Shown: in pieces, positions 16,929 to 26,371 of the stretch
Layout: each line of letters starts with the position of its first letter
Numbering within the stretch: the first letter of the stretch is position 1
Assembly: GCF_005048855.1 (NCBI RefSeq)
Contig: NZ_SUME01000004.1
Span: 1-64,000 of the forward strand
DNA from: Sphingobacterium olei
Lineage (GTDB): Bacteria; Bacteroidota; Bacteroidia; Sphingobacteriales; Sphingobacteriaceae
Direction: 5' to 3'
Length of the DNA stretch: 64,000 nt
Translations under genes and position numbers: made by a program
Notes under the pieces: generated by a model
The model's database searches: none
Told to the model about the DNA's origin: nothing
The model's input: only the letters and a program-made list of their open reading frames with translations

Positions 16929-17642
16929 TTACTCCATACAATCAAGAATTCGTAAAAAATGATTGTTGAGATGCTTGCGCATTGCATCCCTAAATTCTGT
17001 AGGATTTCTTTTTTTAAGAACCGCTACTAATTCTTTGTGGGAAATGAAGTCATTATTCAGTATAGGTTTTTCGAGTAATCCACTTCGATGCACGTATTGA
17101 AATACAGGTAACAGCATACCTTGCAGTTCCAGTAGCATTTTATTCTGTGAAATACGGTACAGTTTCCCATGAAACAGTATTTCATCTTCAATATTAAAAG
17201 GATCGGCAGTTTCTCCTGTAGCTCCTGAATAGGTTATGTTTTCTAATTCGGCGATATCTTCGTCCGTAACTCTATCGACAATGAAATCGGCCATACCCAC
17301 TTCTAAGGCGAGTCGCATTTCGAATACGTCTTTTAAGGTATCATGCGTTAGAATCGACGGATGAAATATCTTGCGAAACGGAACCAAAATATCGGGATTG
17401 GTTAAGACTGCCCCGCGATGTTTCTTTGATTCTATGAGGCCAACGGTCCGCAGCCGAAGGAGTGCCTCTCTTATGACCGTACGGCTGACCCCTAATTTTT
17501 CCGCCAGGTCCAATTCCTTAGGTAAAGCATCTCCAACCTTCATCCCACTTGTCTTCATCAAAGAAATAATTTTCTCTTCAACTTTATCAACGAGGCTAGA
17601 CGTATCTATGCCTTCCAATGTGCTAAACGAACTTTCTGCCAT
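16929..17642 (-). CDS. nanR: GntR/FCD-family transcriptional regulator, probable sialic acid repressor
   Basis: The protein has 237 residues. The N-terminal winged helix (~20-85) contains the GntR signature LPKELDLAEKLGVSRTVIRE. The remaining helical part is an FCD ligand-binding domain (FEMRLALEVGMADFIV). E. coli NanR belongs to the same subfamily. It is transcribed divergently from the nan operon across a 126-bp gap that contains a paired operator of the FCD type (GT-N3-AC), so autoregulation and repression of the operon are likely. The inducer is presumably sialic acid or a catabolite; this is inferred from context. The gene symbol is by analogy. Confidence 0.8.
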   Translation of the reverse strand: MAESSFSTLEGIDTSSLVDKVEEKIISLMKTSGMKVGDALPKELDLAEKLGVSRTVIREALLRLRTVGLIESKKHRGAVLTNPDILVPFRKIFHPSILTHDTLKDVFEMRLALEVGMADFIVDRVTDEDIAELENITYSGATGETADPFNIEDEILFHGKLYRISQNKMLLELQGMLLPVFQYVHRSGLLEKPILNNDFISHKELVAVLKKRNPTEFRDAMRKHLNNHFLRILDCME

Positions 17643-17690
17643 GGTACTTTTTTATGTCTTATCAATCTGATACAATAATATCAAAAAAAA

Positions 17691-17722
17691 TTTGATACCT
17701 AAAGTATTATGTTATACATTTG
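17691..17722 (+). promoter_or_regulatory. Bacteroidota-type promoter of the nan operon
   Basis: A -33 box TTTG (17691-17694) and a -7 box TACATTTG (17715-17722) are separated by exactly 20 nt. This matches the Bacteroidota consensus TTTG-N19-21-TAnnTTTG. The predicted start of transcription is near 17730, about 40 nt before the SusC start codon. Confidence 0.75.
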
Positions 17723-17744
17723 AAAAGTATTATGTATAACATAA
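17707..17744. promoter_or_regulatory. Paired GntR-type operator over the nan promoter
   Basis: Two 13-bp arms, TTATGTTATACAT (17707-17719) and ATGTATAACATAA (17732-17744), are perfect reverse complements. Each arm contains its own GT-N3-AC core (ATGTTATACAT, ATGTATAACAT), the spacing expected for FCD-type GntR dimers. The core centres are 23 bp apart, about two helical turns. The first arm overlaps the -7 box and the second lies just after the predicted start, an ideal arrangement for repression. Confidence 0.72.
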
Positions 17745-17768
17745 CCCAATTTTAAGTTTTATACAATT

Positions 17769-20700
17769 ATGATAAAAAAGCAAATCTTCAGCCTGAAAAA
17801 GCTTAACCTACTACTTTTTCTCAGTTTGTTACAAGCTATGGCAATGGCACAGAGCCCCATTAAGGGCAAGGTCGTAGGCGTTGACAATGTACCGATTAAT
17901 GGTGCAAATGTTACAAACCGAGCGCAAAATAACAGCGCTTCCACAGATATTAATGGAGAGTTCACCTTGGTTGCGGAAGTCGGGGATGTACTTCGTGTAA
18001 CCTATATGGGATATGCCGACCAAGTATTAACCCTTAATAGTACAACTAATGTTCAGATCGTGCTGACACCGGATGATGAGGAACTCGAAGAGGTAGTAGT
18101 AATGGGGTATGGTACCGTTAAACGTACCAAGATGACTGCCTCAGTATCTACACTGGATAACAAAGTATTGGAAACGGGGATGCGGGCCAATCCGGCTCAG
18201 GCATTGGCTGGTACGATACCGGGAGTACGTGTCTCTACCGGGTCTGGTCGTCCAGGTGCTATGCCGTCTATTATTTTACGGGGAGGTACGCACTTCGATG
18301 GGTCGGGTAGTCCGCTAATCTTAGTCGATGGGCAAGTTCGGGGTAGTTTATCGGATATCAATCCAGAAGAAATTGAACGCATTGATGTACAAAAAGATGC
18401 TGCCGCTACCGCTATATATGGTGCCAGAGCCTCGAATGGTGTGGTCATTATTACGACTAAAAAAGGGAAAGCTGGAACATCCTCGCTTGACTTTAAAGCT
18501 AACAGAGGGATCAACTACTTGAACGTTCCTTATGACTATTTAGACTCTGAAAGTTATATCAAATGGAGCCGTTTAGGGGCTGCTGAAGCTATTAAGCAAG
18601 GAACTCTTGGAAATAACACCTTGGGTGCGCCAGGTCCGCGCGGTACAGGCAATGCGTACTTCGATACGGATGGTGTTACTCCGCTGGACGGGAACTATGT
18701 GAATGCTGGTCGATGGAGCTTAATGCGCTTGACGGATCAGAACAGGTTTTTGTTGGATCAAGGTTGGAAAGCGATGAAAGATGCTGTTCCTACTAACATG
18801 GCCGGAAACTATGACCCAAACGGAGAACTTCATGATCTAATCTACGAAGACTTCAGTTATGGCGATTTAGCCTTTAGATCGCCGGCTCCTTCTCAAGACT
18901 ACAACCTTTCTTTTTCTGGAGGTAATGATAGAGGGACCTATTATAGCAATGTGGGCATCTACGACGAAAAGGGACTTTCGCTAAATACCTTCGACCGTCG
19001 ATACAACTTTGCAGTAAATGCAGATTACAAATTAAAAGACTGGATAACTTCCGAATCTCGAATTAATTTTACACGTGCAAATTGGCGTGATCAATCCCTG
19101 ACAAATGGCGAAGCGAATTACTGGGGTCGTATGCTTTCTGCTCCACCGACACTACGGAGTAAAAGTCCGGTCACGGGCGATTGGATCCTCGGTCGTGATG
19201 CGAGCGATGGTAATCCGTTAGTTAATATCGATAAATATATCCGGCGAAGTCAGAATGATAAATTTACCTTTAATCAAGGGCTGACCGTGAATCTTCTTTC
19301 GGAGCTCACCCTACGGGTAAAAGGAATTTTATACTACGAAGAAGAATATCACGAGTCCTTCAATAAGGATTTCAGAACCGGTTTTTTGAGCCTTACGAAT
19401 CCAGATGCGGGTTGGAATAGGGAACGTAGCAGTTCGGCAAGTTTTTGGCGCAATATCCGTCAGACCTATAACGCAGTGTTGAATTACGATAAATCATTTG
19501 GACAGCACAATGTTACTGCCCTCGCGGGAGCTGAATACTTTGATGCCTATTACCGTTCATTGGGAGCGTCGGGGAGTTTGGCTCCGACCGACGATTTTAT
19601 GGCATTGGGCTTAACAACCAATACGGCCGAAAATCCGACACGCGGGGCTTCGTCTTCGCACTCCAATGACCGTATCATCTCGCAATTCGGAAATGTAAAC
19701 TATGACTATGCCGACAAATACCTTTTCTCCGCGACTTTCCGTAACGATGGCATTTCTCGTTTGGCGGCCAACAATCGATGGGGGTTTTTCCCGGCAGCGT
19801 CTATTGGCTGGGTGGCGACGAGGGAAGAATTTGTACAAGAAAATGCACCTTGGTTGAACTTTTTGAAAATTCGTGCAAGTTGGGGTAAGAATGGTAATAT
19901 AGGTATCGGTACGAACAATGCGATCGGTATCTATGAAGTGCAGGGGGGCTACGCTGTACAGACTGCTTATGATCAGTCTCGTGGTTTCTTGTTCTCTGAT
20001 CCGATACTGCCAGAATTGACTTGGGAAAAAAGTAAGACCACCGAAATTGGTGCTGATATCGGTCTTCTGAACAATCGGTTGAACATTTCTGCTGCATATT
20101 ACAATAGAATTACGTCAGATAAATTGGCCTATATCAATTTGCCCAATTCGGCTGGTATACCGTCCATCCGTACGAATAATGGAACAATGCGCAACCGCGG
20201 TATCGAATTGGAAGCAGGGTATAAAGTGATACAAAATAACGACGTTACGTGGACCATTAATGCGAATGCGGCCTATGTGCGTAACAAAATCATTAAGTTA
20301 CCCTATAACGGCAACGAGCGGAACAGACAGGGAGGGACGCAAGTATATGATCCTACCGGTAATTCCTTAATTTGGGTAGAAGGCTATCAGGAAGGTATGG
20401 AGTGGGGAGATCTATACGGCTTCCGTATGGTAGGTGTCATCCGGAATGAAGAGGATCTGGCTAATTATAACGTCCGGGACGATGCTGCAGGAGAAAGCTA
20501 TAGCATCGGTGCGGCTGCGGGTAAAAAAGTAGCCAGTCAAAAAATAATTGATGAGCAAGGATTAACGGGTTTCTTAACACCTCAACTTGGGGACGCCATG
20601 TGGGATGATACCAATGGAGATGGGGTTATCAATCAAGATGACCGTGTCAAATTGGGTAATCAACTTCCAAAATGGACGGGTGGGTTTAACACAACTGTTA

Positions 20701-21152
20701 GCTACAAAGGGTTTTCATTGTTTACGAGACTTGATTTTGCCTTAGGCCATATCCAGATGGATCGCCAGAATGTCTGGTCTTTAGGCTATATGCAGGGCGA
20801 GTTTAACGCTGGATCTATCGTAAACGACACTTGGACACCCGAAAATCCGAATGCAATATACCCAAGATATGTGTGGGCCGATCAGTTGAATATGAAAAAT
20901 TTTGACCGTCCGAGCAACCTCTTCTATGTAAACTCTGGGTATTTGGCTTTTAGAGAAGTTTCCCTAAGTTATGCTGTACCCAAAGAATGGATAAGTAGGG
21001 CTAGAATAGCCGGACTAACATTGACCGCTACGGGACAAAATCTAGGATATATCTCTAATAAATTGAATGCACTTCCCGAGCGTACGGGCTTCCAAAACAG
21101 TGCTTACACCATTCCGACAATGTTGATTTTCGGTGGAAAAATTACTTTCTAA
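17769..21152 (+). CDS. nanO: SusC/RagA-type TonB-dependent receptor, probable sialic acid importer
   Basis: The protein has 1127 residues with a signal peptide ending AMAQ. A CarboxypepD_reg-like domain (~30-110) is followed by EELEEVVVMGYGTVKR, the typical SusC TonB-box region. A plug domain follows (GTIPGVRVSTGSGRPG, LILVDGQVRG, SNGVVIITTKKGK), then a 22-stranded barrel ending FGGKITF. SusC proteins import oligosaccharides or sugars through the outer membrane with energy from TonB-ExbBD. It is the first gene after the nan promoter and is followed by its SusD partner. In Bacteroides and Tannerella the sialic acid-specific pair is called NanO/NanU; substrate specificity here rests on the downstream catabolic genes. 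Confidence 0.88.
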   Translation: MIKKQIFSLKKLNLLLFLSLLQAMAMAQSPIKGKVVGVDNVPINGANVTNRAQNNSASTDINGEFTLVAEVGDVLRVTYMGYADQVLTLNSTTNVQIVLTPDDEELEEVVVMGYGTVKRTKMTASVSTLDNKVLETGMRANPAQALAGTIPGVRVSTGSGRPGAMPSIILRGGTHFDGSGSPLILVDGQVRGSLSDINPEEIERIDVQKDAAATAIYGARASNGVVIITTKKGKAGTSSLDFKANRGINYLNVPYDYLDSESYIKWSRLGAAEAIKQGTLGNNTLGAPGPRGTGNAYFDTDGVTPLDGNYVNAGRWSLMRLTDQNRFLLDQGWKAMKDAVPTNMAGNYDPNGELHDLIYEDFSYGDLAFRSPAPSQDYNLSFSGGNDRGTYYSNVGIYDEKGLSLNTFDRRYNFAVNADYKLKDWITSESRINFTRANWRDQSLTNGEANYWGRMLSAPPTLRSKSPVTGDWILGRDASDGNPLVNIDKYIRRSQNDKFTFNQGLTVNLLSELTLRVKGILYYEEEYHESFNKDFRTGFLSLTNPDAGWNRERSSSASFWRNIRQTYNAVLNYDKSFGQHNVTALAGAEYFDAYYRSLGASGSLAPTDDFMALGLTTNTAENPTRGASSSHSNDRIISQFGNVNYDYADKYLFSATFRNDGISRLAANNRWGFFPAASIGWVATREEFVQENAPWLNFLKIRASWGKNGNIGIGTNNAIGIYEVQGGYAVQTAYDQSRGFLFSDPILPELTWEKSKTTEIGADIGLLNNRLNISAAYYNRITSDKLAYINLPNSAGIPSIRTNNGTMRNRGIELEAGYKVIQNNDVTWTINANAAYVRNKIIKLPYNGNERNRQGGTQVYDPTGNSLIWVEGYQEGMEWGDLYGFRMVGVIRNEEDLANYNVRDDAAGESYSIGAAAGKKVASQKIIDEQGLTGFLTPQLGDAMWDDTNGDGVINQDDRVKLGNQLPKWTGGFNTTVSYKGFSLFTRLDFALGHIQMDRQNVWSLGYMQGEFNAGSIVNDTWTPENPNAIYPRYVWADQLNMKNFDRPSNLFYVNSGYLAFREVSLSYAVPKEWISRARIAGLTLTATGQNLGYISNKLNALPERTGFQNSAYTIPTMLIFGGKITF

Positions 21153-21172
21153 ATTAAATGGATAATAACGTG

Positions 21173-22726
21173 ATGAAAAAGCATATAAAAATGATGGCCG
21201 TCATCTTCTCTCTCTTGGGAATGACCGCCTGTAACAAAGACTTAAACCTTGTTCCCGAAGATTATTTTGCAGATGGAAACTATTGGCAAAATGAAGCTCA
21301 GGTAGAAAATTTTATGACCGGTATTCACAGCCAGTTACGTGCGCAACAGTTTCAGTTTTTTCGACTGGGGGAAATGCGTGGCGGTGGATTGACAAATGTA
21401 CCGAAATTTCCGGTCTCTTTGAATGAGTTGAACATTGTTGAACATAATATGACCGAGGTGTCACCTGGTTTGTCGGCTTGGGCAGGTTTTATGAACACTA
21501 TTCTTCAAATTAACCTCTTTATCGAACGGGTAAATGGAATTTCCTTCCTTTCTGATGTAAAAAAGAACGAACTTCTTGGCCAAGCGCATGGAATGAGAGC
21601 ATTCTATTATTTCCATTTGTTACGAACCTATGGCGGCGTACCGTTACGCCTTACCGCCGATGTGCTGAATAATCAACCTGATCCCGTTGCTTTACGTTTG
21701 GCTCGCTCTTCCGAGGCCGATGTATTGACAGCTGTAAAAGATGATGTGGCTAAATCCTTAGGATATTTCGGAACGGAACAAGGGACTAACAAAGCTTACT
21801 GGAGCTTAAATGCTACACGAATGCTAAAAGGCGAAATATATTTATGGTCAGCAAAGATGTATGGTGCCACGGCCGATTTTGCTGAAGCTAAAGCGGCTTT
21901 AAATGCGGTTACAGGTTATAGTCTCCTACCCAACTTTACCAATGTGATCAAACAGAAGCGTAATGCGGAGATAATCTTTACTTTACCTTTTGCTTTCAAT
22001 GAGGCGCAAGCAACATCGTCCGCAGCATTCCTGTATGACCTGCCTAATTTTAGTGGGTTATATTACAAAGATACCGTTGATATCAATGCGTCCGCACTTG
22101 TTGACCCATTAATACTTCAACAAACCACTGCCCAGGTTATACAGCGTTATGCTTACAAATACGAACTATTTCAATCCTTTGAAGCAGATGACCAGCGTAG
22201 AGATGCTACCTTTTACGACTTTTATGCGATTGATCGTGCGGTAACCCCTCAAGTAGTGACTGTTCGTAATATTGTGCTAACTAAGTTCTTGGGAACAATA
22301 AACAATAATATACGAAACTACACGGACGATTGGCCGATATACCGCGAGGCAGATCGTCTGCTGATGCTAGCCGAGATTGCAAATGCGGAAGGTGCCGATC
22401 CGTCAAGCTTTATTCAACCGGTACGAAACCGTGCTTTTGGAGGAGTGGATCCGACACCGTTTGTAAATGGTACCAAGGATGCAAATGAACTGGCAATTTT
22501 TGAGGAGCGTTCAAAGGAATTCATTTGGGAAGGTAAACGTTGGTATGATATCAGACGCATGAAATATGGTAGTGATCCCTTGGTATTTAAGTCATCCAAC
22601 CATACGTATGGAGTACTTGATAAGAATACAGAAGCTTATAAATCGCTGTGGCCTATTGGTAGAGATGTATGGACAGATGACCCACTGGTTGAGCAGACAC
22701 CGGGGTATCAAACAACTAAACCCTAA
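21173..22726 (+). CDS. nanU: SusD/RagB-type substrate-binding lipoprotein
   Basis: A lipoprotein signal with lipobox ending GMTAC precedes NKDLNLVPEDYF, a common SusD mature start. The body has SusD features: TPR-like helices (GQAHGMRAFYYFHLLRTYGGVPL) and a C-terminal YKSLWPIGRDVW segment close to the conserved LxPIP region. It forms the surface lid of the SusC barrel. I chose the ATG at 21173 (MKKHIK), which gives a normal signal peptide; an upstream in-frame ATG at 21158 adds five residues (MDNNV). It follows SusC by 20 bp, so the two are co-transcribed. Confidence 0.88.
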   Translation: MKKHIKMMAVIFSLLGMTACNKDLNLVPEDYFADGNYWQNEAQVENFMTGIHSQLRAQQFQFFRLGEMRGGGLTNVPKFPVSLNELNIVEHNMTEVSPGLSAWAGFMNTILQINLFIERVNGISFLSDVKKNELLGQAHGMRAFYYFHLLRTYGGVPLRLTADVLNNQPDPVALRLARSSEADVLTAVKDDVAKSLGYFGTEQGTNKAYWSLNATRMLKGEIYLWSAKMYGATADFAEAKAALNAVTGYSLLPNFTNVIKQKRNAEIIFTLPFAFNEAQATSSAAFLYDLPNFSGLYYKDTVDINASALVDPLILQQTTAQVIQRYAYKYELFQSFEADDQRRDATFYDFYAIDRAVTPQVVTVRNIVLTKFLGTINNNIRNYTDDWPIYREADRLLMLAEIANAEGADPSSFIQPVRNRAFGGVDPTPFVNGTKDANELAIFEERSKEFIWEGKRWYDIRRMKYGSDPLVFKSSNHTYGVLDKNTEAYKSLWPIGRDVWTDDPLVEQTPGYQTTKP

Positions 22727-22750
22727 GCTGGAGGAGTATTGCTTTACCAT

Positions 22751-22891
22751 CGTTCATTCGGTTCGCCTGCCTGCGGTAGGCAGGCAATGACTTTACTATG
22801 TGTTCGTCACTGCGAGGAAGCATGACGTGGCAGTCTTTACATTTTATGTTGATAGATTGCCACACCATCGTTCCTCCGGTTCGCAATGACG
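22751..22891. repeat. REP-like palindromic element with nested hairpin
   Basis: The susD-lyase gap (230 bp) contains an imperfect palindrome. The left arm starts CGTCACTGCGAGGAAGC (22805-22836) and the right arm ends GGTTCGCAATGACG (22854-22891); these are the 'CGTCATTGCGA...TGGCAATCT' family of dispersed extragenic repeats. A second partial copy at 22751-22791 (CGTTCATTCGGTTCG...CAATGAC) is interrupted by a 19-nt perfect hairpin, CCTGCCTGCGGTAGGCAGG (22766-22784), itself a short repeat common in Bacteroidota. The element may lower expression downstream or stabilise the upstream message. Confidence 0.75.
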
Positions 22892-22956
22892 ACGATGTTT
22901 TGCATTTTAAATTTTAGCAGGATCCTTACTATAAAAGTTAGAAAAAAATCAAAAAG

Positions 22957-23880
22957 ATGAATATTCAGAAAATCGAAGGCCTTATTGCCGCACCATTCAC
23001 ACCGATGACCGTGAATGGAGAAATTAACATAGATGCTATCCCTTCTTATTACGAGCTGTTAAAGGCAAATAAGGTGGTCGGTGCTTTTATATGTGGATCT
23101 ACCGGAGAAGGGGTATCCATTACATTTGACGAAAAGGTAGCCGTGATGTCTGCTTGGGCCGAAGCAAGTAAAGCCAATCCTGATTTCAAGGTGATCATGC
23201 TGGTAGGCGGTACGAATATCAGAGAAGCAAAATCGCTGGCTACAAAAGCAGCAGAATTAGGCCTGCATGGTATTTCATTTACCTCTCCTTTTTATTTCAA
23301 ACCAGCGAACGTAGCTCAACTTGCAAAATGCTGTGCTGAAATCGCAACAGCTGCACCAAATACGGCTTTTTACTATTATCACATTCCTGTATTGACGGGA
23401 GGCAACTTTGCAATGTTGGATTTGTTGAAGGCTATTGATGGGAAGATACCGAACTTTGCGGGGATAAAATATACGCATGAAGATTTCATGGACTTCTTGT
23501 CGTGCATGAATTTTGCAAATAGAAAATACGATATGCTCTGGGGAAGGGACGAAAATATGCTTTCTTCTTTGGTGTTGGGTGCACGTGGTGCCGTAGGCAG
23601 TACCTATAATTATGCTGCTCCCCTGTATCTTGATATGATAAAAGCATACGACGACGGAGATATGGAACGAGCTAATGCGTTGCAGCAAAAATCGATCGAC
23701 ATGATTATGCTGCTCGGCAAGTACGGTGGAATCTCGGTTGGTAAATCATATATGAAGGTATTGGGGTTGGATTGTGGTGAATTTAGGTTGCCTGTACGAA
23801 ATATGTCCAAAGAAGATTTTGAAAGCTTTAAAAAAGATGTATCTTCTTTACATTTTTCAGCATTTCAATCCAAATTTTAA
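22957..23880 (+). CDS. nanA: N-acetylneuraminate lyase
   Basis: The protein has 307 residues and belongs to the DapA/NAL TIM-barrel superfamily. It cleaves N-acetylneuraminate to pyruvate and ManNAc in the cytoplasm. Visible family residues include the GSTGEG pyruvate carboxylate-binding loop near residue 47, the catalytic tyrosine in FYYYHIP near 137, and the Schiff-base lysine in GIKYTHED near 170. These lie close to Tyr137 and Lys165 of the E. coli enzyme. Length matches the family. There is no signal peptide. Together with the mutarotase, epimerase and sialidase genes, this supports the lyase call over dihydrodipicolinate synthase. Confidence 0.92.
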   Translation: MNIQKIEGLIAAPFTPMTVNGEINIDAIPSYYELLKANKVVGAFICGSTGEGVSITFDEKVAVMSAWAEASKANPDFKVIMLVGGTNIREAKSLATKAAELGLHGISFTSPFYFKPANVAQLAKCCAEIATAAPNTAFYYYHIPVLTGGNFAMLDLLKAIDGKIPNFAGIKYTHEDFMDFLSCMNFANRKYDMLWGRDENMLSSLVLGARGAVGSTYNYAAPLYLDMIKAYDDGDMERANALQQKSIDMIMLLGKYGGISVGKSYMKVLGLDCGEFRLPVRNMSKEDFESFKKDVSSLHFSAFQSKF

Positions 23881-23881
23881 T

Positions 23882-25021
23882 ATGAACGTTTTTTTTTCCA
23901 TCATCCTTAGTAGTCTTTTGTTTATGAATTGCACAAGTAGTATGCAACATGCTGAACTCTCTCAGATAGAATGGGAAAATGGAAGCTCCTTACCAGGTGA
24001 TAATACAGGTCATTCGCATAAAGGTCTCGCTGGTCCGATCGTCGGTGTAAGCAATGGCATCTTGATTGTTGCTGGAGGAGCTAACTTTCCTGATAAAATG
24101 CCGTGGGAGGGAGGTGTTAAATGGTACCATGACCGCGTGTACGCCTACAAAATTAATGATGGAAATATAAAATTATTCAAAGTATCATTATTGCCTGCTA
24201 CAGTAGCTTATACGGCAAATTATTCTGCAAATAATACTGTGTACGCGGTAGGTGGTGAGGATATCAAGGGAGCTACATCGACAGCAATGACATATAAATG
24301 GAATACAGACCGTAATGAACTTGAATCTTCCTTTTTGCCAAACCTACCGCTGCCACTGACAAACGGAAGTTTGGTGGTGTATGATGACAAACTTTATTTT
24401 ATAGGAGGAGAGAATGCGAATCTTGTTTCAAATAAAATCTATGTATTGGATTTGCAAGCCCTCGCAAACGGATGGATCGAATTTTTGGATCTACCTCTAC
24501 CGCTGACCCATACCGTGGCGTTGATAAATAACGATAAGCTATATCTATTCGGAGGAAGAAAAAGAAATGAAGGTGCGGTAAGTACACTATACAATCAATC
24601 TTATCGGATCGATTTGGTAGAAAAAAATGTTGTTGGGATTGCGGCCTTACCCCACGGAATTGCTGCGGGAACGGGTTTTGTAGATTATAAAGGTCGTATG
24701 ATACTAATAGGTGGAGATAAGGGAGAGACGTTTCATCGGGTGGAAAAGCTTATTTTAGCCATTCATAAAGAACCTGATCCGCTAAAGAAAGATAGCTTAA
24801 ATAACGAAAAGGCAGATGTGCAAAGTGCGCATCCTGGATTTACAAAAGACGTATGGCAGTATGGTGAGGAGGACAATAAATGGTACAGCTTGAGTCCGTT
24901 ACCCGAGGGATCGCCGGTAACGACCACCGCCGTAATGTTTCAGGATCGGGTGTTTATTCCGTCGGGAGAAATTAAAGCGGGAGTGCGTACATCAAATATC
25001 CTTGTCGGAAATATAAATTGA
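23882..25021 (+). CDS. nanM: N-acetylneuraminate mutarotase (Kelch-type), lipoprotein-like
   Basis: I start the gene at ATG 23882, one base after the lyase stop; the longer in-frame reading would overlap the lyase. The 379-residue product begins with a signal ending in the lipobox-like LFMNC, so it is probably a lipoprotein in the periplasm. Kelch repeats follow (GILIVAGGANFPDKMPWEGG, YAVGGEDI, LYFIGGEN, LYLFGGRK, MILIGGDKG) and form a six-bladed propeller of the cyclically permuted mutarotase family (TIGR03548-like). NanM speeds conversion of alpha- to beta-sialic acid before transport or cleavage. Its 3' end is followed 20 bp later by the MFS carrier. Confidence 0.87.
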   Translation: MNVFFSIILSSLLFMNCTSSMQHAELSQIEWENGSSLPGDNTGHSHKGLAGPIVGVSNGILIVAGGANFPDKMPWEGGVKWYHDRVYAYKINDGNIKLFKVSLLPATVAYTANYSANNTVYAVGGEDIKGATSTAMTYKWNTDRNELESSFLPNLPLPLTNGSLVVYDDKLYFIGGENANLVSNKIYVLDLQALANGWIEFLDLPLPLTHTVALINNDKLYLFGGRKRNEGAVSTLYNQSYRIDLVEKNVVGIAALPHGIAAGTGFVDYKGRMILIGGDKGETFHRVEKLILAIHKEPDPLKKDSLNNEKADVQSAHPGFTKDVWQYGEEDNKWYSLSPLPEGSPVTTTAVMFQDRVFIPSGEIKAGVRTSNILVGNIN

Positions 25022-25041
25022 GTTGTAAAAAAATAGATTGT

Positions 25042-26271
25042 ATGAAAAACAGCAAGAATTACCCTTGGATAGTAGTTGGATTGCTCTGGTTTGTGGCGCT
25101 TCTGAACTATATGGATCGGCAGATCTTGTCGACAATGCGTCCGTCGATGGCAGTCGATATCCTTGAGCTCGAAAGTGCCGCTATCTTTGGGAATCTGATG
25201 GCTGTTTTTTTGTGGATTTACGGATTAATGAGTCCGGTGTCGGGTATATTGGCCGATAAATTTAACCGCAAATGGCTGATCGTCGGGAGCTTGTTTGTTT
25301 GGTCTGCAGTGACTTTTGGAATGGGGTACGCGAGAACATATGACCAGCTTTATGCCCTTCGCGCCATGATGGGTGTGAGCGAGGCAATTTATATTCCCGC
25401 TGGACTCTCCCTGATTGCGGATTATCACTCGGATAAGACACGTTCTCTCGCTATTGGGATCCATATGACGGGATTGTACTTTGGACAGGCACTTGGTGGG
25501 TTCGGTGCAACAGTCGCCGCACATTATTCTTGGCACCTTACCTTTAAAATTTTTGGCCTGGTAGGTATAATTTATGCACTGCTGTTGGTCTTTACCCTGT
25601 TTGAAACCAATCAACGCACCGAAGGGGCAGCTTTCAAGAGTACCGTGAAAGTTTCGATATTGAAGGGTTTTGCTGTTCTTTTATCAAACATTTCGTTTTG
25701 GGTGATCCTCTTGTATTTCGCTGTTCCGAGCTTACCGGGATGGGCTACGAAAAATTGGTTGCCAACCTTATTTGCGGATAATTTGAATATCCCTATGGCA
25801 CAAGCTGGACCGCTATCCACCATTACCATTGCTTTTTCATCTTTCTTAGGCGTTATATTAGGTGGAATCTTATCGGATAGATGGGTGCAAAAAAATATTC
25901 GGGGTCGTATTTATACCAGCGCGATCGGATTGGCACTTACCATTCCTGCGATGTTTTTGATTGGCTATGGTAATAACGTATTCGCCATCGTGGCCGCGGG
26001 TCTGACATTTGGATTTGGATTTGGCATGTTTGATGCCAATAACATGCCTATTCTTTGTCAATTTGTATCTGCTAAATACCGCGCTACGGCTTATGGAATC
26101 ATGAATATGGTGGGTGTAATGGCAGGCGCGTATATTACCAAAGTGCTGGGCGCATCGGCCGATTCGGGGCAGCTTGGACACGACTTTGCCTTATTGGCCA
26201 TAGTCGTATTTGTCGTGCTTGTTATTCAGCTTGTCGTACTAAAACCGAAAAGAAATGAACCTGCTGCTTAA
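25042..26271 (+). CDS. nanT: MFS transporter, probable sialic acid carrier
   Basis: The protein has 409 residues from ATG 25042 and about 12 membrane segments. It carries the major facilitator signatures: N-terminal WFVALLNYMDRQILS, then SGILADKFNRKW between TM2 and TM3 (D-R/K motif), and GGILSDRW in the second half. The sequence looks like the ACS/hexuronate group. Bacteroides uses an MFS NanT in its nanLET operon, so inner-membrane import of sialic acid by proton symport is the likely role. A 100-bp gap separates it from the epimerase, with no obvious terminator. Confidence 0.83.
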   Translation: MKNSKNYPWIVVGLLWFVALLNYMDRQILSTMRPSMAVDILELESAAIFGNLMAVFLWIYGLMSPVSGILADKFNRKWLIVGSLFVWSAVTFGMGYARTYDQLYALRAMMGVSEAIYIPAGLSLIADYHSDKTRSLAIGIHMTGLYFGQALGGFGATVAAHYSWHLTFKIFGLVGIIYALLLVFTLFETNQRTEGAAFKSTVKVSILKGFAVLLSNISFWVILLYFAVPSLPGWATKNWLPTLFADNLNIPMAQAGPLSTITIAFSSFLGVILGGILSDRWVQKNIRGRIYTSAIGLALTIPAMFLIGYGNNVFAIVAAGLTFGFGFGMFDANNMPILCQFVSAKYRATAYGIMNMVGVMAGAYITKVLGASADSGQLGHDFALLAIVVFVVLVIQLVVLKPKRNEPAA

Positions 26272-26371
26272 TGGCGGTACAGGAGATTTACTGTGCCCCA
26301 TTTAGCCGTGCAAACTTGGTAAATGAGGCCGGTGTGCCAGTCTCTACGTTTAGTTTTAAGATTAATTAGAT

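Noticed and set aside
22751..22891. tRNA or attachment site
   Set aside because: The hairpins do not form a cloverleaf and no integrase is nearby; they fit REP-like extragenic elements.
22957..23880. Dihydrodipicolinate synthase
   Set aside because: Shares the fold, but nan context and the FYYYHIP/GIKYT motifs favour sialic acid lyase.
23774..23881. Upstream extension of the Kelch mutarotase
   Set aside because: It would overlap the lyase gene and destroy the lipoprotein signal that begins at 23882.
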